Assembly (NCBI GenBank): GCA_020152595.1 | Contig: JAIGNY010004060.1 | Coordinates: 209,501-273,500 of the forward strand | Direction of reading: 5' to 3' | Origin: Chiridota heheva | Lineage: Eukaryota > Echinodermata > Holothuroidea > Apodida > Chiridotidae | DNA: 64,000 bases | In this document: positions 1 to 61,224 of the stretch, piece after piece | Layout of the letters: every line of letters starts with the position of its first letter | Numbering within the stretch: the first letter of the stretch is position 1 | Translations under genes and position numbers: made by a program | Notes under the pieces: model-generated | Told to the model about the DNA's origin: nothing | The model's database searches: none | Seen by the model: only the letters and a program-made list of their open reading frames with translations

Positions 1-570
1 CAAGCTTGCACATGCTTCAAGCTTGCACATGCTTCAAGCTTGCATATGCTTCAAGCTTGCACGTGCTTCAAGCTTGCACGTGCTTCGAGCTTGCGAATAC
101 TTCGAGCTTGCGAATACTTCGAGCTTGTGCATGCTTCAAGCTTGCGCATGCTTCAAGCTTGCGCATGCTTCAAGCTTGCACGTGCTTCAAGCTTGCACGC
201 GTGCTTCTGCTTGCATATGCTTCAAGCTTGCACATGCTTCAAGCTTGCATATGCTTCAAGCTTGCACGTGCTTCAAGCTTGCATGTGCTTCGAGCTTGTG
301 AATACTTCGAGCTTGCGCATGCTTCAAGCTTGCGCATGCCTCAAGCTTGCGCATGCTTCAAGCTTGCACATGCTTCAAGCTTGCACACGCTTCAAGCTTG
401 CACATGCTTCAAGCTTGCACATGCTTCAAGCTTGCACATGCTTCAAGCTTGCATATGCTTCAAGCTTGCACATGCTTCAAGCTTGCATATGCTTCAAGCT
501 TGCACATGCTTCAAGCTTGCACATGCTTCAAGCTTGCATATGCTTCAAGTTTGCATATACTTCAGAACCT
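1..570. repeat. 17-bp minisatellite
   Basis: About 33 head-to-tail copies of a 17-bp unit, gcttgcacatgcttcaa, with variants (catatg, cacgtg, cgcatg, gaatac) at the centre. Because 17 is not a multiple of three, all three forward frames stay open and give repetitive pseudo-proteins with no protein-like composition. The array runs off the left edge, so its true length is unknown. Confidence 0.97.
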
Positions 571-904
571 TGGAAATGTACTCATCCATAATTCTATGTC
601 AAAGTCTGCTGCTTGATTTACCTGGATAGCGGTATCCACTCATTTCCGCAGTGAATAGTAAGGAAGCTTTCTGGCTCATATTTTACCCTTTAAGGTCCTT
701 GTTGGTGCTGTAGGAATCATTTCTAATTTTAAACTGCAAAAGTTTAGAGTCCAGAACAAAATCAGGTAGAGCATTCCAATTATTAACAACTCACTGGCTG
801 AAGAAATGTTTAATTATGTCCAAACGTCTTGTGATTTGTATGTCCTCTTGTGATACTGCGTTGTTGTTGCTTAAAATACTAGCAAAAATCAATTTAACAA
901 ACTA

Positions 905-1085
905 ATAAACCTGAATCATATCACCTCTCCTCTGAATCATATCACCTCTTAGCCTCCTCTCTGAATCATATCACCTCTTAGCCTCCTCTCTGAATCATAT
1001 CACCTCTTAGCCTCCTTTCCTATGAATCATATCACCTCTTAGCCTCCTCTCCTATGAATCATAACACCTCTTAGCCTCCCCCTCT
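905..1085. repeat. Short tandem array, about 31-35 bp unit
   Basis: Five to six imperfect copies of a unit reading roughly gaatcatatcacctcttag followed by cctcctct. Units differ in length by a few bases. The rest of 571-1,436 shows no gene, RNA or recognisable element. Confidence 0.9.
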
Positions 1086-1436
1086 GAAGTTAACAAACAA
1101 AACACTCTTGAGGCATTTGGGAAAACACTAAATAAAAGCTGTAGTTAATAGCCTGTTTAAACTGACTTAATAAAGTATACATCTTGACAAAAAAATTCAG
1201 AATGTGGAGTGGAGGGAAATTTTAGTTCTGAGTAAAACAGAAATGAAATTTTGGGATAAAGATGACTTGGTTGTAGAGTCAATGACTGATCATTTTTTTT
1301 TAAGCTTTGAAAATATGTAAATTTTGATAAAGAAAGTCCGAGGAGCCTACAATCATGATGTTCATAGTTTGTCGTTGGCAATTATGTAACCTGTAACATG
1401 TCAGCTTAGGGGCGCACATTCAAAACACTTGCTTGT

Positions 1437-1580
1437 AAACCAGTTTTCTGGCTTTTAGTTCTCGTGTTTCTCTTAATCTTCCCCTATTTACTCTCCCTCC
1501 TACCTCTGGAATGATCTAACCTTTAAGGCACAATTTGACCTTTGCTGTTGTGGTGCCGTTATACTCTCATCAAACTAAGT
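1437..1580 (+). mobile_element. 3' end of an I-like LINE (fragment)
   Basis: This stretch matches, with scattered changes, the 3' non-coding end of the LINE copy at 2,935-3,697. Both share a pyrimidine-rich stretch, a block around aatgatctaacctttaaggc, and the end ggtgccgtta followed by ctcatcaaac. Only the 3' terminus is present, as expected of a 5'-truncated retrotransposon insertion. Confidence 0.7.
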
Positions 1581-2299
1581 ATTGTCATAAAGAATTTAAA
1601 AACAAATTACAGAAAATTTTCAGAATTGCATATTTCCGTGAATCAGGTCTGAAAATCACATTAAGATGCTATATGGATATATTACTGATTTTGATGAAAT
1701 TCCTTAGTGTCCGAGATTTTCAAAACATTCTAACTGCTGCTTTGTCTCTGTGTACATTTGGTAAAACGTTGCTGATTGGTTTCTGAAGTTGACGTGTAGG
1801 CTGACTGAATAATTTTTCAGAATTTAGCTTTGTTTATTTAAATCTAAAGAAGGTGCGTGGATAGGGTAGGGCAAGACTGTCAGAGGATGATGCTATGACT
1901 TCTTCGTGCCTCACATGAAGGAGGAATGACCTGGGGTAGTTCCCTGGGTACAGGGGTGAATCCAGAAAAAGAAGAACAGCGTTGCCTGGGCTAATCTCCC
2001 CGTTAAAGACAAAGCACATTTAAATACATGAAACAACAAGCACATGTAACCTTCTTTAGCCCTTTATTAACTATAAGAGGTATGAAATGCAGAAACAATA
2101 CTCTTTACAAATTTACATTACATGTTATAAAAAAAATACGAACAACCATTTATTAGGACTTAATTGTGTGTAGTTGGAAACGATGAAATTCGTTTTCATT
2201 CAGAAATTTAAATTTTGGGTATCTCCATTTTTAGTCATTTCATTTATTAAATCAGTGCACAAGGCCCTTGGCCCTTGTCACAAAATATGTACAAAAATA
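1581..2299. other. Region without a recognised gene
   Basis: No convincing exon, RNA or known repeat. A minus-strand open frame at 1,834-2,019 contains a short CUB-like string (SPLYPGNYP) and is followed by an AATAAA-like signal, but it has no clear acceptor and no second supporting exon, so no gene is called. Confidence 0.5.
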
Positions 2300-2572
2300 T
2301 CAACATATATAAAGATAAGAATGGGATCGAGGATCGTCATAAACAGATAAACGATCAAAGAAATAACTAAGCATAGTATGTGCTGAACATACTGTACCAT
2401 ACATTTCACGAAACTTCATGGCATGCATGATATAAATAGAAAGCGATTTACACAATTGTTCAGTGCATGGACACAATAAGCTCTTAAACTTTTGTTTATC
2501 AGGGTACTTAACATAATAATCTGGTATATACTTTGCACGCAATGCATGCAGGAAAGGGAAAGTAAACATAAA
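2300..2572 (-). mobile_element. LINE ORF2 C-terminal fragment (probable)
   Basis: A minus-strand open frame encodes about 90 residues including FPFLHALRAKYIPDYY, then KFKSLL and LCKSLSIYIMHAMKFREMYG. This resembles the C-terminal tail of animal non-LTR retrotransposon polyproteins, where a zinc-knuckle-like CPLY..R...IP.YY segment is followed by an amphipathic helix. No reverse transcriptase lies next to it, so it is an isolated fragment. The assignment rests on remembered family pattern only. Confidence 0.4.
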
Positions 2573-2934
2573 AGTGAAATTCGTCATCAATTAGATTTAT
2601 AGAACAAAATTTACAAAATCTTTGATTGCATGGAATTTTTTTTCTTGCGTCCAACATTTACCTCAATTTTAAGGGTACCGCAACGTAGTTTAGCAATAAG
2701 TTTTCTTAAATAAAAGTTATTGATGAGAAACGTTTAAGGTTCCACACAACTTTCTGTCATTAAAATAACATATGACCGGAGACTATCCATAGAGTGAACA
2801 TCACTGATCCAGTTTTGTCTCTCCATATCTAAAAACCCTTGCTTAAAAATATGTAAAAATGATTTTTTTGTTACCAACACCCTGATTATTCAAACCAAAA
2901 CCAGAAGAACAACGTAAAGGTTTTTAGTGCTCCT

Positions 2935-3697
2935 AGTCAAGATCCAGCTACATGCGATCCCCTCAAGTATGTTTCATGTTGGCTATTTTCTTTTCTTCTG
3001 GATACCCAGCCATGTTGGCATCCCTGGCAATGACAGGGCTGATACAGCCGCTAAGCTTGCCCTTAACCTCCTCCCTTCCCCTTTTCCCAAAACCCTCTCT
3101 GACATCAAACCGCTTATCGCTTCTCTTGTTCGAGACCGCTGGCAAACCTTATGGAACTTCCAAATTGATAACAAACTCCATGTTATCCAGCCCACAATCC
3201 CGATCAAATCCACCATCAACCTTTCGCCCACAATCGATGTATGACGACAACGTTCATATTACCCGTCTTAGAATTGGTCACACCCACCTCCTTATTGGTT
3301 CCCCCAACCCCTCTGTAACAATTGCCACTGCATCCTCACAATCCAACACGTTCTCTCCTTGCTTGCCCCTGTACAACCTTCCCAGAGCTTCCTCGCTGCC
3401 CAACAACTCAATTGCTGAGTTCTTCCAGAAAAATCCTCCAGATAAAATAGTCTCCTTCCTTCAGCATGCATCCCTCTACAACCATATTTAATTCTCCTCT
3501 TCCACTCCCCTCTCTTTGTTTTTGTTTTACCCATGCACCTCCCTCTCTCGATCACAGCTTTCTGGCTTTTGTTCTTGAATTTCTCTCATTCTCCCCCTGG
3601 TCTCTTTCCTTACTACCTCTAAAATGATCTGACCTCTCAGGCACAATTTGACCTTCGTTGTCGTGGTGCCGTTAAGACCTCATCAAACAAACAAAAC
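2935..3697 (+). mobile_element. I-like LINE, 5'-truncated copy (RNase H to 3' end)
   Basis: Forward frames encode the end of a LINE polyprotein. First comes an RNase H segment with WIPSHVGIPGNDRADTAAKL, then a DRWQTLWNFQIDNK-like linker, then RLRIGHTHL and a cysteine-poor remnant of the C-terminal zinc knuckle (the PLYNLPRA region) ending near 3,491. The coding part changes frame near 3,240. About 200 bp of pyrimidine-rich 3' UTR follow and end in ggtgccgttaagacctcatc plus a CAAA repeat tail. RNase H places it in the I/Nimb-like group of non-LTR elements. It is dead by truncation. Confidence 0.85.
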
Positions 3698-4235
3698 ATG
3701 TTATCTGCTAAACTTCACCCAATGCTTAACATGTGTGATTAAGAAGACCACGTTCCTTTCTGCATCAAAACTAGAACAAAAATTGCATTCATAATAATGA
3801 CAACGACAAATGATGAAGATAAGGCAGTGAATTCCAGAGTTTTATTTTTTGTTAGTCAATGATTTCACACATTCCAACAATCTCCAAAATATTGTATGGG
3901 AGAATAAAAAATGATGGTCAACAAGTGTCCGAAATTGACTTAATTCTTTTTTTTCAATGGTTTATACACCTAGCGTTGCCTCTACTTTGATTGTACAGAA
4001 ATTGAGCACAATGTCTCCTCCCCACCCTCATGGTGCCCCCACCCTGAACAATCTTAAAGATCTGTTTCTGTTGGGGATTTTTACAATCAAAACATTCAAC
4101 ATGATTTTCACTTGCTACAGAATAACAGAAGTAAACTTTGGCTGGATTTGATGCAGAAGGCTCTGGAACCTACCGTATATTCCCTAATAAATGTCCCAGG
4201 GGGCAATACATTTTTAAAAGGGGGAGGGGGGGGCG
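3698..4235. other. Intergenic, nothing recognised
   Basis: AT-rich sequence lying 3' of the main gene and between two LINE fragments. No exon, RNA gene or tandem array is visible. Confidence 0.5.
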
Positions 4236-5335
4236 TTTATAGTCCCATGAGGTTTGCCAGTGGTCACGAACAAGGGAAGTGGGGATAAGCGGTTTTGGGA
4301 AAGGAGGTTGAGGGCAAGCTTAGCGGTTGAATCAGCTGTCATTGTCAAAGATGCCAACATGTCTGGGTGGTCAGATGAAAAGGATACTTTTCCTGCAGAG
4401 GGGGGGAGGGGGAGTTTGCAGAGGAGGTGGGACGTAAGGTTATCCCACTTAAGAATGAGTAAGAAGGACAGACTTGTGGTCTGAGAAGATGGCTGAGCAA
4501 GGATTGCTCAATATAGTTGAGGGCGAATAGAAAGGCCTTGGCCGAGAAGATGGACGAGTAGTTGGGAAGCCTGCTACTGAGGGTGATGTTTAGGATGATA
4601 GATAAGTGAAGAGGCCCAGGTGGATGGAAGGGAGGGGGTGGCCCAGGAAGGAAAAGTGGGCCAGGAGAAGGTGCCAAGAGTGGCGGGGTTTATAGCGAGA
4701 TGGTTGGGTTTGATGCATAAGCTGAAGGGAGGATATAAGGTTTTAGTGCTATAAAAGAGGGGCGGAGAAATTGGGGTACCTAATGAGCCTATATACAGAG
4801 TTTTGGGTGTTGGTGAGGGCTCTAAAGTGTAGGAAAGGCTAAGCTTTCTACCCCTTAGCAGAGGTTCATTGGCTTTAACGTGAAGGCTGGTGATGGGTGA
4901 GGTCCTGTAGGCACCCAGGCAAAGCCTGAGGACTTTATTTGGATGTGGTTGAGGTAAGAGTTTGAGCAGCATAGTAGACAATATTGCCGTAGTCGAGCTT
5001 GGCACGAATGGTAAACCTAAAGATTTTGAGGAGAGCGTGGGGGTCTGCATTCTAAGTGGTGTTGGAGAGGAGGCGGAGAAATTTTAGGGAGCTGTTGCAT
5101 TTCTGTTTCTAGTTGGTAATGTGTTGCTTATAGGAGAGCTTGGGGTCTAGGTATAAACTCAACCGTGGTCAACTTTAGGGATGCAATTGCCATTGAGCAT
5201 GAGGTTCAGGTTGGGGTTGTTGAAATGACAAGTGCATGCAGACTTTTGGCTTTGGAGAATTAAGAACTGTTATTGTTGCATCAGTCTTGCAGCTGGTTGA
5301 GGCCAAGTTGGAGCCTATGAGAGACAATTGACCAG
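4236..5335 (-). mobile_element. I-like LINE fragment, minus strand
   Basis: The reverse complement matches the RT-to-RNase H part of the LINE copies at 43.3-48.1 kb (compare the block around ttgccagtggtcacgaacaa with 45,613 onward). It lacks the 3' terminal 500 bp those copies have. Minus frames give broken pieces such as LCLGAYRTSPITSLHVKANE and LLRGRKLSLSYTLEPSPTP, which correspond to the linker between reverse transcriptase and RNase H. It has several frame breaks and internal deletions. Confidence 0.75.
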
Positions 5336-5359
5336 CTCTGAAGAATATTGGAAAATTAT

Positions 5360-7572
5360 ATCATCTTACAGTTATCAGAATTAAAAATGAGCAGAATTAA
5401 AAATAAATGGATATGATTTTCTAGACGTGATAAGACTGGATAGGCCTGAAGGTGGTATAGGAATCTTTTTCAAATGAAATATTACTGTATCGGATTTACG
5501 CTCTGGTCAACTTCCTTCTTTTGAATTTTCGCAATGGTCAATCAATTTGCATATTTCACGTTGTTTACCGTGCTCCATAATCAAACAATCATCCTGTTCC
5601 AACTTCTACTTTTTTGAGGGGTTCAGTGATTACCTTGAACTTGCATGCAGCTCTGATGACAAGTTTATCATATCTGGAGACTTTATTATTCATGTTAATG
5701 ATTCCAACTACTGATTCCATTAGATTCAGTGAAATATTGGATACATTTGTACCAGCATGTTAAAGAGTCCTACCCACATTTCGGGAAACACCATCGATTT
5801 ATTACTAGATAGAACAAATAAGGACATAATCTTTCTGAACCAGTAAATGAATATTTTTTTCTGACCATTGTTATGTGACCTCCAATCTCTCTTGTCGAGA
5901 CCTGACGTCATTCATGGAGTTGTTAAATTTCACAAACTCTCTCGCATTAATGCAGAATCTTTGCCGATGACCTGCATCGCTTTGTAAATGATGCGATGAT
6001 TTTTGACAATCTTCATGATCTCAGTTCATTTTACAACAATTTGCTAAAATGCATATTGGATAATCATGCCCCGCTAATTACAAAAAAGATTACTACTCGT
6101 CCCAAAGTTCCATGGCTCACAAGTGACTTCAATGAGGTAAGGCGGAAAGCTGAAAGGAAATGGTTGAAAATTCGTGACAGGGTTGATCTTAAAAACAACT
6201 TCTAAGAAACAGTTTCTTGCATCTTCTTAAAACATCCACACGGAACCACATTCGCGACAAAGTTCTAAAATGTGGCAATGATAGTAAAAAGCTGTTTAAA
6301 CTTGTGCACAATTTAACTGGAAGAATTAAGACCAATCATCTTCCAGATGTTAGCCCTGACATTCTCTGCAATCGGTTTAGTGAGTTTTTCAAATGTGAGA
6401 TTGAGACATGAAATGATCTCTCTTGCTATGAAGAGTTCCATTTATCTATGTGTTCTCATGAGACTCACTCAGATCTCTGAAGAGGCCATTAAGAAAATCA
6501 TAAGACTTTCAAATCCTACTCAGTGCTACCATGATCCCATAGCGACTTCACTGATAATCAAATACGTCGATGTACTCGCTCCGGTCTTTGCTAAAGCTGT
6601 AAACATCAGCCTTCAAACAGAACAATTCGCTGAGCAATGGAAATGTGCTGCTGTTGTCCCACTGTTAAAAACAAACTGGTAGTGACCGTAAACTAAAAAA
6701 CTACAGACCTATTAGCAATTTGAGTTTCATCTCTAAAATATGTGAAAAAGCTGCCTTTGACCAATTTTTACATCACCTGAAAACAAATGATCTCCTTCCT
6801 TCATATCAATCTGCATACTGCAAAAGTTTTTCAACCAAAACCGCCTTTATTAAAGTTACAAAGGACATTTTAATGGATAAAGAACTGTGTACCATAATGA
6901 CCCTTATTGATTTATCTGCCGCCTTTGATACGGTGGACCATAATATCCTTATGAATGTGCTTGAGGAAAGGTTTGGTGTTAAATGTATTGCCAAAAGCTG
7001 GTTTGACCAGGGACAACTCTCAACAGCCGCATTGAAAACTATCTCAAGTACCGCATTCAGTCTGTTTTAGTTGGTGATTGTCTTTCACAACCAACTGTTG
7101 TTACTTATGGAGTTCCACAGGGGTTGTGCACTAGTTCTGTTCTTTTACGGTTTACGCGAGCACTTTGACTGAGACTATTTCCAGACACCTTTCCACTGTT
7201 ATGGGTTATGCTGACGACCATGCCTTATATCTTGCCTTTTAATCTGGAACTGTAGACACGTCATTCCATTCAATGGAACATTGCCTACTTGATACTAAGA
7301 AATGGATGAATGGTAATCAATTAAAAATAAACGATAACCAAAACTGAATTGATTATATTTGGCACTCAGACTCTTTTAAACAAATTGCAGAACAGTGATA
7401 TCTTACAATGCATCATATAACACTGTATTATATAACACTGGCCCATTAATTCCACAGTAATTGAAGGTCAAACTTCAGTTAAATATCTTAGATTAACTCT
7501 CCATTCTACCATGTGTTTGATGAAACGCATCTCTGATATTTGTAAAATTGCTAGTCATTATTGATCTATAAT
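5360..7572 (+). mobile_element. CR1/L2-like LINE 'A', upstream part
   Basis: Broken forward frames run in the order of a CR1/L2-type ORF2. There is an endonuclease remnant (5,480-5,900), a connector with WLTSDFNEVRRKAERKWLKI (6,120), SEFFK (6,385), then reverse transcriptase with PISNLSFISKICEKAAFDQF (6,710), LIDLSAAFDTVDHNIL (6,905), GVPQG (7,110) and YADDHALY (7,210). At least six frame disruptions are seen. The element is interrupted at about 7,573 by LINE B in the opposite orientation and resumes near 9,596. Confidence 0.85.
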
Positions 7573-9595
7573 TATTATTATTATTATCATAATTATTTAA
7601 CTTATTTATATAGCGCCTCTCCTGTGGATGAGGCGCTTTACAATAAAATTGATAATACATAGACAAACTCTTAATATATAATATCAGAATTTTTAAAAAC
7701 ATTTGCAGGACAATATAAAAGCATAAAAGAATTGATAAAAAATAAAATAAAAAACTAGACAAATAAAACAAGAAATTAAATATTATAGACAGCATAAAAC
7801 TTAATCAGTAGGAAAAAGATGAGTCTTAAGGGCCTTCTTAAAAGTATAAATAGTTTGACCCTGACGGATTGCAGAAGGTAGATTATTCTGCAAACGTGGT
7901 CCCAGGACAGAAAAGGCAGTCCCCACTGACACGATTAGTTCTTTGCACCACAAGGCGAGTGACATCCTTGTTGGTGGATCTTAGACCAACGCGTCCAGGC
8001 TTATAAATATGCAGCAATTCTTGAAGGTATGAAGGCGCATTTTTTTTTTAATGCAGTTGTACACATGCAGTACGATCTTGAAATCGATTCTCTAATGAAT
8101 GGGCAACCAATGAAGAACACGCAAGAGGGGGGAAGCGCTTGTACGTCTATCAACACAAAAAATCATGCGCGCTGCACGATTTTGAAGTCTTTGCAAGTAT
8201 TGAAGGTTTTCACGTGATATGCCACCAAGCAGGGAGTTGCCATAATCAGGCCGAGAAAGGACGAGAGATCGCACTGCATGAGCACAAGTATATGATCAAT
8301 GTACTGTCTGATCCTAGAAATATTACGCAAATAAAAATTAACAGTACGACATATTGAAGAGATCTGGGAATTCATATTCATACAAGGTTTAAACATGATA
8401 CCTACATTTTTAACGGATGATGAAGGAACAATCACAGACCCACCGATCCTCAAATCAATGGACTTGATGGAATGCATTTGTTTTTTTGATAAAATGATCA
8501 GAAATTCAGTTTTGGTGTCATTAAGTCTAAGTTTGTTATGAAGCATCCAGCCTTTGGCCGCCACAATGCAATTTAACAAGCGAGCTTGGGCAGCTTCCCT
8601 AACACCCTGCTTTTTAGGATCGAAGCTAACATATAGCTGAGTGTCATCAGCATATATATGGTAAGCAACATTGAAGAGTTTGATAATGCAGGTAACAGGC
8701 TGCGAATAGGCAATTAAGATCCGAGGACCTGCAACAGATCCTTGGGGAATACCATATTTCAGAGGATGGGCAGTAGAATAATTACCAGAGATACAAACTG
8801 AACTCTTGCGATCACTAAGATAAAATCTAAGCCAGTTTAAAACACAGCCTCCAATACCATAATCACACTGAAGCCTATTTATAAGAATAGTGTGGTCAAT
8901 GGTATCAAAGGCTGCAGACATATCTAGAAGTACAAGTAAAACAACTCTACCCGAATCCAACTCATTTAATATATCGTTCTTAACACGCAATAACGCAGTT
9001 TCAGTACCATGTGCCGGTTTGTAGGCAGATCGAAAAACTTCAGTAAGATGTTTTAAATGAAGTTCATTAAATCTAGAGACTGCTAAATATTCAAGGATCT
9101 TGTCAAGGGTGAAAAGATTGAAGACGGGTCGATAATTTTTCAAAACGTCCGGATTGAGGGTGGACTTCTTGATAAGAGGGAAAATAATTGCATTTCTAAG
9201 AATGGATGGAAAACAACCAGAAGTAAATGAATTATTTGCAAGAGACATGATTACAGGAGCTACTATGTCACCACACTCCTTCAAGAGCCAGGTGGGTAGT
9301 GGGCCAAAAGAGCTTGTCTAGTTTGGGATCTTATAAATTATATGTCAAATCTCAGCTTCATCTACAGGGTGGAAATTTGCAAAGATATCAGTACTGTGCA
9401 TATACTGTATAGTATATCATCAATCATCAAATCATCGTCAGAATCAAGCAGAAATACATCATCATTACATTGTGTACCGGTATCAAGATAAGATATATTT
9501 ACATTAACACATTCAACGTCAAGTTCAGACCTTATTTTTGCCACTTTCTCAGTCAAAAAAATTGGCAAAATTATTACTGAGAATTTCATTATTAG
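7573..9595 (-). mobile_element. CR1/L2-like LINE 'B', inserted into LINE A
   Basis: On the minus strand a 373-residue open frame (9,284-8,163) covers nearly the whole reverse transcriptase: LLDMSAAFDTIDHTIL, LKYGIPQGSVAGP, YHIYADDTQLYVSF, and NKLRLNDTKTEFLI. Upstream lie FANFHPVDEAEI and FFLTEKVAKIRSELD-like pieces, so the copy starts just before the RT domain. The 3' end at 7,575-7,640 is gcgctatataaataa plus an AAT repeat tail, typical of this LINE group. The long open RT frame makes it much younger than LINE A, which it splits. Confidence 0.88.
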
Positions 9596-10066
9596 TAAAA
9601 TTTGTAAATTAGTTTCCTGTTCCTGTTGCAAAAAGTTTGGCAACCGAGCTTTTGCTGTAGCTGCTCCAAAACTTTGGAATTCCTTGCCACCTGATGTAAA
9701 ACTTGCCGAAAATGTCAAAATGTTAAAATCAAGACTTAACTTGACTCTTTCACCGTTATTATTCTTAGTTTTTACCGTTTTATTGGTTTTAGGGTTTGTT
9801 TGCTTTTTACAGTTTTTTTCAAATATGTCATGGTTTTATAACCTGTTATTTTTACTCTTGTTTACTTCACTTTTTAATAGTTTTTACATTTTATATGCAG
9901 TTTAATATTGCTTATCATTTTCTGACAGTTTGGTATCATTTCATGTAAATTCTTTACTTTTTTGCTTTTATGTGTAAATCTTACCCTTATTTGTACAGCG
10001 CCATGGAATATTTATAGTTATGCGCACTTTATAAGTTGTACAACAATAATAAATAATAATAATATC
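9596..10066 (+). mobile_element. CR1/L2-like LINE 'A', 3' part
   Basis: The forward frame from about 9,635 gives FGNRAFAVAAPKLWNSLPPD then VKMLKSRLNLTL, the standard C-terminal end of CR1/L2-type ORF2. It is followed by a T-rich 3' UTR and an end with tacagcgccatgg plus an AAT repeat tail (10,040-10,065). It continues LINE A after the LINE B insertion. Confidence 0.85.
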
Positions 10067-10069
10067 TTC

Positions 10070-10335
10070 TAAGAAAATGTCCAATGTTTTGTAGACTAAG
10101 AGGACTAGTCTTTAAGTGTCCTGAAAAACTAACATTTTAAAGGAAATTTCAGCCTTTTATGAGGCTATCTAAAGAAACAGGACTTTTTCTGAGGAATTCT
10201 AAAGAAACTTTAACATTTTCTGAGGAATTCTAAAGAAACTTTAACATTCTCAGAAAAAACTGGACTGCAGGACGTATGGACGTAATCGCCATTACAGATT
10301 CGCATTATGCTTCGCATACTCACCAAAAAGGAAAG
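10070..10335. repeat. Interspersed repeat family R1, copy 1
   Basis: This block is repeated, with divergence, at 21,150-21,490. Shared pieces include repeated ctgaggaattctaaagaaac motifs, a ggacgtatggacgtaatcgc-like block (ggacggacaaaatcgcc in copy 2) and gcattatgcttcgcat. No coding capacity or terminal repeat was recognised, so the class is unknown. A SINE or a non-autonomous DNA element is possible. Confidence 0.65.
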
Positions 10336-10570
10336 ACGACTATGCTGCTGATGACAAGTTGTGATTCTGTGAACAAAAGTTGCCATTCAGCATAGAGTAA
10401 GAATAATTAGGTGGCAGAAGAATTTCTACCTCCGCCAGTGAGATGTTTTGAAGTTCTACTTCCACAGCTTCCTAATTTTCACAGCAAGGCCAACTTCTGG
10501 ATGGTTTGTCTTCAAGCAAGAGAACAGAGAGAAGCACCAAACCAAGGATTATTGCACAGATCTGCTCTCA

Positions 10571-60709
<50,139 letters not shown>

Positions 60710-61224
60710 CTGCAAAATGGTAGAAAAAGAAGGAACTGAAGGTGTAGTTGATACCGGTTTTGAACAATCAATTCTTCTGCCCAAACATTGATAGAAGCTC
60801 CTCAATCACGATACAAATAGAAGATAGCAACTTCAGCAATTCTAAAACCATTTCTTTTTGCAGCGTACATAAATGTTAATTTCTTTAACTTGAAATTTAT
60901 TATGTAAATACCAGTCGCACTTCTTTTATAATTCTGTAATTATTTTTTGAACCAAGCAATTCCACAAGGCTTACTCCAACCTCATAATAGACAATCTTCA
61001 GCATTCAACATATGGCAACATTTAGGTACTATAAATAATGTACACACACAGCTGATATTCCATCAGAAATTATATCATAAGATGTCTAAATATGGAAGCA
61101 GCTTTAAGAAGCTACAAAATGAGAAGCAATGTGAAGATCACCATCAACAAGTAGTATACTTAGGCCACAGTCACCCATTAACATCAGCATATGAATTCCA
61201 GCAATAGCTAATACATCTTGTGTC
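60710..61224. other. Intron 0, near the exon 1 acceptor
   Basis: AT-rich intron with no recognised element between exon 1 and the 33-bp array. Confidence 0.5.

Noticed and set aside
1834-2019. Possible CUB-like terminal exon (SPLYPGNYP) followed by AATAAA on the minus strand
   Set aside because: A single short motif, no good acceptor, no conserved CUB cysteines and no partner exon.
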